Shown: in pieces, positions 6,293 to 9,105 of the stretch
How the letters are laid out: every line of letters starts with the position of its first letter
Numbering within the stretch: the first letter of the stretch is position 1
DNA from: Chloroflexota bacterium
Lineage (GTDB): Bacteria; Chloroflexota; UBA5177; JANWHV01
DNA: 9,105 nucleotides
Direction of reading: 5' to 3'
Assembly: GCA_025924845.1 (NCBI GenBank)
Contig: JAICHN010000202.1
Coordinates: 1 to 9,105, forward strand
Made by a program: the position numbers and the translations under genes
Notes under the pieces: model-generated
What the model was told of the DNA's origin: nothing
What the model saw: the letters and a program-made list of their open reading frames with translations, nothing else
Database searches by the model: none

Positions 6293-7218
6293 AAACGGTC
6301 ATTCGCTACGGCAAGAGCAACATCACCCTCTATCGCACCTATGCCGCGCCTCTGGAAGGAATCGCCCGCATTCCCGAGTCCTCGTTTACTGGAAGAGAGA
6401 ACATCCTCTTCGCGGCGGACGTCGATGTCGAGGTGTTCGGCGACAACTTTCTCCCCGCCTACACCAGGGGCGATAACACCATGGTGGTGGCTACCGACTC
6501 CATGAAGAACTTCACGATGAGCATGGCCCTGGAATATCCAGGCTCGACCCTGGAGGGTTACCTCGTGTTCCTCGGCAAGGGGTTCCTCGTTACCTACCCT
6601 CAGATGCAATCGCTGCGCTTGACTGCTCGCGAGCAGCCCTTCGCCGCCGCCGCGGTGCCCGACGCGGCGGGCGATTTCGTCCCTAGCCGGGTGCTGTTCA
6701 GTCGGCGCCACGATGACCAGGCCTTTGCCCGGATCGATCTGGATCGGGGGGGCGACGGAACGCGGGTCACGGCGCATCGCTGCGGGCAACTGGGCTTGCA
6801 GCTGATCAAGGTGACCGGCAGTTCATTCAGCCGTTTCGTGCGCGACCAGCACACCACGCTGCCCGAGCGGGTTGACCGTCCGCTCTTCATCTATCTCGAT
6901 GCCTACTGGTGGTACTCCGATCCGGCGGTTATCTCCGCTGCCGGCCACGAACGCTATGTGGCGGCCGAGCAGGTGCGCGATCTGATCCAGGTCGTCTTCC
7001 ACCAATTTGTCAGCGAGTCGATTCAGCACCTGTTGCACGAGATCGGTACGCGCCTGCTGGCCCGCTTCCCCCAACTGGGGGGTGTCTCCTTCGACGCCCA
7101 GAACCGGCTGTGGGATACGGTGGCGACCGCGGAAGCCGACCCCAAGCTCAAAGTCTATTGCGACCCGCGCCCCCCCTATGGGATGATTCATCTGACGCTG
7201 GATCGGAGTGACGAGTGA
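6289..7218 (+). CDS. pucL: Urate oxidase (uricase), cofactor-independent
   Basis: A 309-aa enzyme that oxidises urate with O2 to 5-hydroxyisourate and H2O2, without metal or cofactor. Visible family residues are Lys9 in RYGKSNI (the catalytic Lys), Thr69 in MVVATDSMKNF (the Thr of the catalytic dyad), SSFSRFVRDQHTTLPE (178-193), LIQVVFHQF (232-240, with the active-site Gln), Asn272 in FDAQNRLWD, and the C-terminal RPPYGMIHLTL. It consists of two tandem T-fold domains and has the normal length. The GTG start at 6289 overlaps the uraD stop as GTGA and has GGAGG at 6277-6281 with 7-nt spacing; an in-frame ATG at 6226 lies deep inside uraD and is not used. The name pucL is the one applied to bacterial uricases, but this gene lacks the decarboxylase domain of Bacillus PucL. 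UraH and UraD, which process its product, flank it. Confidence 0.95.
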   Translation: MKTVIRYGKSNITLYRTYAAPLEGIARIPESSFTGRENILFAADVDVEVFGDNFLPAYTRGDNTMVVATDSMKNFTMSMALEYPGSTLEGYLVFLGKGFLVTYPQMQSLRLTAREQPFAAAAVPDAAGDFVPSRVLFSRRHDDQAFARIDLDRGGDGTRVTAHRCGQLGLQLIKVTGSSFSRFVRDQHTTLPERVDRPLFIYLDAYWWYSDPAVISAAGHERYVAAEQVRDLIQVVFHQFVSESIQHLLHEIGTRLLARFPQLGGVSFDAQNRLWDTVATAEADPKLKVYCDPRPPYGMIHLTLDRSDE

Positions 7219-7577
7219 GCGGCCGTCTGACCACCCACGTACTGGATACCGCCCACGGTCGACCGGCGGCCGGTCTGGAGATTGCGGTCTGGGTGCTTGA
7301 CGCGGGCGATACGGGGCGCCGCCGGCTCAAGACAGCCTGGACCAATCACGATGGCCGGGTAGACGCGCCGCTCCTGGCCGATGCGGAACTGCGGCCCGGC
7401 CTGTATGAACTGGTATTCGCGGTAGGCGCTTACTTCGCGGCCCTGGAGCCGATGTTGCCCAACCCACCGTTTCTGGATGAGGTGCCGGTGCGCTTCGGCA
7501 TTGCCGATCCTGCCCTCCACTATCATGTTCCGCTGTTGGTGTCGCCCTGGGCGTATAGCACGTATCGGGGGAGTTGA
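7215..7577 (+). CDS. uraH: 5-hydroxyisourate hydrolase (transthyretin-like)
   Basis: A 120-aa protein that hydrolyses 5-hydroxyisourate to OHCU, between urate oxidase and UraD. The active-site pattern of HIU hydrolases is complete: His8 in LTTHVLDTAHGRPA, Arg48 in NHDGRVD, His102/His104 in LHYHVPLLVSPWAYS, and the C-terminal tetrapeptide YRGS (117-120), which separates the enzyme from true transthyretins. It would form a homotetramer, as in the family. No signal peptide is seen, so it is cytoplasmic. The GTG start at 7215 overlaps the urate oxidase stop (GTGA), with GGAG at 7205-7208. Confidence 0.95.
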   Translation: MSGRLTTHVLDTAHGRPAAGLEIAVWVLDAGDTGRRRLKTAWTNHDGRVDAPLLADAELRPGLYELVFAVGAYFAALEPMLPNPPFLDEVPVRFGIADPALHYHVPLLVSPWAYSTYRGS

Positions 7578-7580
7578 GAG

Positions 7581-8813
7581 ATGGAAGCGGCGTCCTTACT
7601 CATGCAGCGCATCGATCTCCTGGCGGCGATCAGCGATGAACCCGGCATCCTGGTCCGCCGTTCCCTTTGCCCCGCCATGCGGCGGACCCAGGATCTGGTC
7701 GCCGATTGGTTCCGACGCGCCGGTCTGGCCGTGCGCGAGGACGCCGTCGGCAACCTGATTGGCCGCCTGGAGGGTGACGATCCCACCTTGGGCGCCTTCC
7801 TGCTCGGCTCCCATCTCGATACGGTGCGCGACGCCGGAAAATATGACGGCGCGTTGGGCGTGCTGACCGCCCTCGCCGTGATCGAGCGCCTCCGTGACGA
7901 GGGCAAAACCCTCCCCTTCGCGGTCGAGACGATCGCCTTCACGGATGAGGAGGGCCTGCGCTTTCACACCTCCTACCTGGGCAGCTCGGCCATGGCCGGC
8001 GTATTTCGTCCCGAGTGGCTGACCCTGACCGATCCTCAGGGGGAAAGTTTGGCCGAGGCGCTGCGTGACTACGGCGGCGACCCGGATGCCGTGGCTGACT
8101 GCGCGCGCTCACGAGAGGATGTGCGCGGCTACTGCGAGGTCCATATCGAGCAGGGGCCGGTGTTGGAGGCGTGCGGGCTGCCGGTGGGCGTGGTAACCGG
8201 CATCGCTGGGCAGGATCGGGTACACGTGACCTTTCAGGGGGTACCTGGCCACGCCGGGACGGTACCGATGGCCGTGCGCCGCGACGCGCTCTGCGCGGCG
8301 GCGGAATGGATTCTGGCCGTTGAAGGTCAGGCATGGGCGCCCGAACAAGTGCTGGCAACGGTCGGTCAACTGGTGGTTCATCCGGGAGCAAGCAACGTGA
8401 TTCCCGGTGAGGCGGTATTGAGTCTGGATTTGCGCCATCCGGATGACGCGGTGCGCGGTCGCGCCGAAGAGGATCTGCGCATGGAAGCGGCGGCGATTGC
8501 CGCCCGGCGCCGTGTAGTTATGCACTGGCAGGCTAAACAGTCCAGTCCGGCCGTGCCCTGCGCTCCGTCGTTGATTGACGCGCTGGGGCGGGCGATCGAG
8601 GCGTGCGGTTATACCCTTTGCAAGCTGCCCAGTGGGGCGGGGCATGACGCGGTACCGCTTTCCATGCTCACCGACGTAGCCATGCTGTTTGTGCGTTGCG
8701 TGGGCGGAGTCAGCCACAATCCCGCCGAATCGATAGCCGAGGCCGATGCCGAGACCGCGATTGAGGTGCTGTACCGATTTCTGATCAGTCAGGGTGAAGA
8801 AGCACTCCAGTGA
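7581..8813 (+). CDS. allC: Allantoate amidohydrolase (M20 hydantoinase/carbamoylase family)
   Basis: A 410-aa metallo-amidohydrolase expected to cleave allantoate to ureidoglycine, CO2 and ammonia. The two-metal site is complete: His78 in LLGSHLDTV, Asp89 in KYDGALGV, Glu123/Glu124 in FTDEEGLRF, His188 in EVHIEQGPVLE and His379 in GVSHNPAES. Substrate-binding segments of the carbamoylase/AllC group are also present (HPGASNVIPG, LDLRHPD and SGAGHDA at 351-357). The lid/dimer domain lies at about 205-325. The length equals that of typical AllC. ATG 7581 follows the uraH stop by 3 bases and has GGGGGAG at 7567-7573. Sequence alone cannot separate AllC from N-carbamoyl-L-amino-acid hydrolases or ureidoglycolate hydrolase-type members. 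The position between uraH and allB makes allantoate the most likely substrate. Confidence 0.88.
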   Translation: MEAASLLMQRIDLLAAISDEPGILVRRSLCPAMRRTQDLVADWFRRAGLAVREDAVGNLIGRLEGDDPTLGAFLLGSHLDTVRDAGKYDGALGVLTALAVIERLRDEGKTLPFAVETIAFTDEEGLRFHTSYLGSSAMAGVFRPEWLTLTDPQGESLAEALRDYGGDPDAVADCARSREDVRGYCEVHIEQGPVLEACGLPVGVVTGIAGQDRVHVTFQGVPGHAGTVPMAVRRDALCAAAEWILAVEGQAWAPEQVLATVGQLVVHPGASNVIPGEAVLSLDLRHPDDAVRGRAEEDLRMEAAAIAARRRVVMHWQAKQSSPAVPCAPSLIDALGRAIEACGYTLCKLPSGAGHDAVPLSMLTDVAMLFVRCVGGVSHNPAESIAEADAETAIEVLYRFLISQGEEALQ

Positions 8814-9105
8814 GCCTCTACGACCTCGTCGTGCGCGGGGGCACGCTGGTCACCCCCGAGGGCACGACGGCCGGCGACCTGGCGGTGGCGGACGGCCGTA
8901 TCGTGGCGATGGGGGCTGAGCTTGAGGGGTCAGCGGCGGAGACCATCGATGCCTCCGCTCTGCACGTCTTCCCCGGCCTGATCGACGCGCACGTCCATTT
9001 TAACGAGCCGGGTCGGGCCGAATGGGAGGGTATCGCATCCGGCTCCCGTGCCCTGGCGGTCGGCGGCGGCACCCTGTTTTTCGATATGCCGCTCAACGCC
9101 CATCC
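8810..9105 (+). CDS. allB: Allantoinase, 5' part (runs off the window)
   Basis: Only the first 98 codons are present, about one fifth of a roughly 450-aa enzyme. Allantoinase hydrolyses the hydantoin ring of S-allantoin to allantoate. The N-terminal beta-sandwich (DLVVRGGTLVTPEGTTAGDLAV) leads into the amidohydrolase metal motif His61-Val-His63 in GLIDAHVHFNEPGR, followed by WEGIASGSRALAVGGGTLFFDMPLN. The combination HFNEPGR...WEG...DMPLN marks allantoinases rather than dihydropyrimidinases or dihydroorotases. The start is GTG 8810, overlapping the allC stop (GTGA); the ribosome binding site is weak (AGGGTGAAG further upstream), which fits translational coupling. The bimetal lysine and the remaining ligands lie beyond the window. 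Confidence 0.92.
   Translation, partial: MSLYDLVVRGGTLVTPEGTTAGDLAVADGRIVAMGAELEGSAAETIDASALHVFPGLIDAHVHFNEPGRAEWEGIASGSRALAVGGGTLFFDMPLNAH

Noticed and set aside
6139..6789. 216-codon open frame on the minus strand
   Set aside because: It lies antisense to the uraD end and urate oxidase, both confidently assigned.
8109..8717. 202-codon open frame on the minus strand
   Set aside because: It is antisense to allC, whose metal ligands are complete; it has no ribosome binding site of note and no recognisable motif.

Overview
The window is GC-rich bacterial chromosomal DNA. Its core is a purine (urate/ureide) degradation locus. The taxon cannot be fixed from the sequence. The dispersed inverted repeat (arms of the type GTAGGGGCACCCCTTGTGG), a DUF4351-type protein, a C39-like/TPR exoprotein and an AbrB-type antitoxin together recall Chloroflexota genomes; this is an inference of moderate to low confidence.

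Left part (1-2650). Positions 1-258 carry no convincing gene, only the truncated copy of a dispersed repeat (about 4-48) and unassigned sequence. A GTG-started gene (259-1656, +) encodes a membrane-anchored protein with a long Ala/Ser/Thr/Pro linker, a C39-like cysteine peptidase domain and a TPR-like tail. Convergent to it is a small AbrB/VapB-type antitoxin gene (1686-1922, -) with no toxin beside it. Next comes a 226-aa protein (1970-2650, +) with a DUF4351-like C-terminus, possibly the remnant of an Rpn-type nuclease/transposase-like protein.

Middle part (2661-5477, minus strand). A group II PLP-dependent decarboxylase of unknown substrate (2661-4031) lies downstream of an 8-oxoguanine deaminase (4113-5477). 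A nearly perfect 44-bp palindrome (4066-4109) separates them. The 275-bp divergent spacer 5478-5752 holds a complete inverted-repeat element (5610-5678). I could not recognise a clear sigma-70 promoter in it.

Right part (5753-9105, plus strand). This is a tightly packed operon: uraD (OHCU decarboxylase), urate oxidase, uraH (5-hydroxyisourate hydrolase), allC (allantoate amidohydrolase) and the first 98 codons of allB (allantoinase), which runs off the window. Three of the four junctions are 4-bp GTGA overlaps, which suggests translational coupling.

Read together, the deaminase can supply urate from 8-oxoguanine. Urate oxidase, UraH and UraD then take urate through 5-hydroxyisourate and OHCU to S-allantoin, AllB opens allantoin to allantoate, and AllC begins to release its nitrogen. 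Xanthine dehydrogenase, transporters and the later ureidoglycolate steps are not in the window. I see no RNA gene, CRISPR array or intact insertion sequence. No wholly unknown system is evident; the palindrome, the dispersed repeat and the exported C39/TPR protein are the least explained parts.
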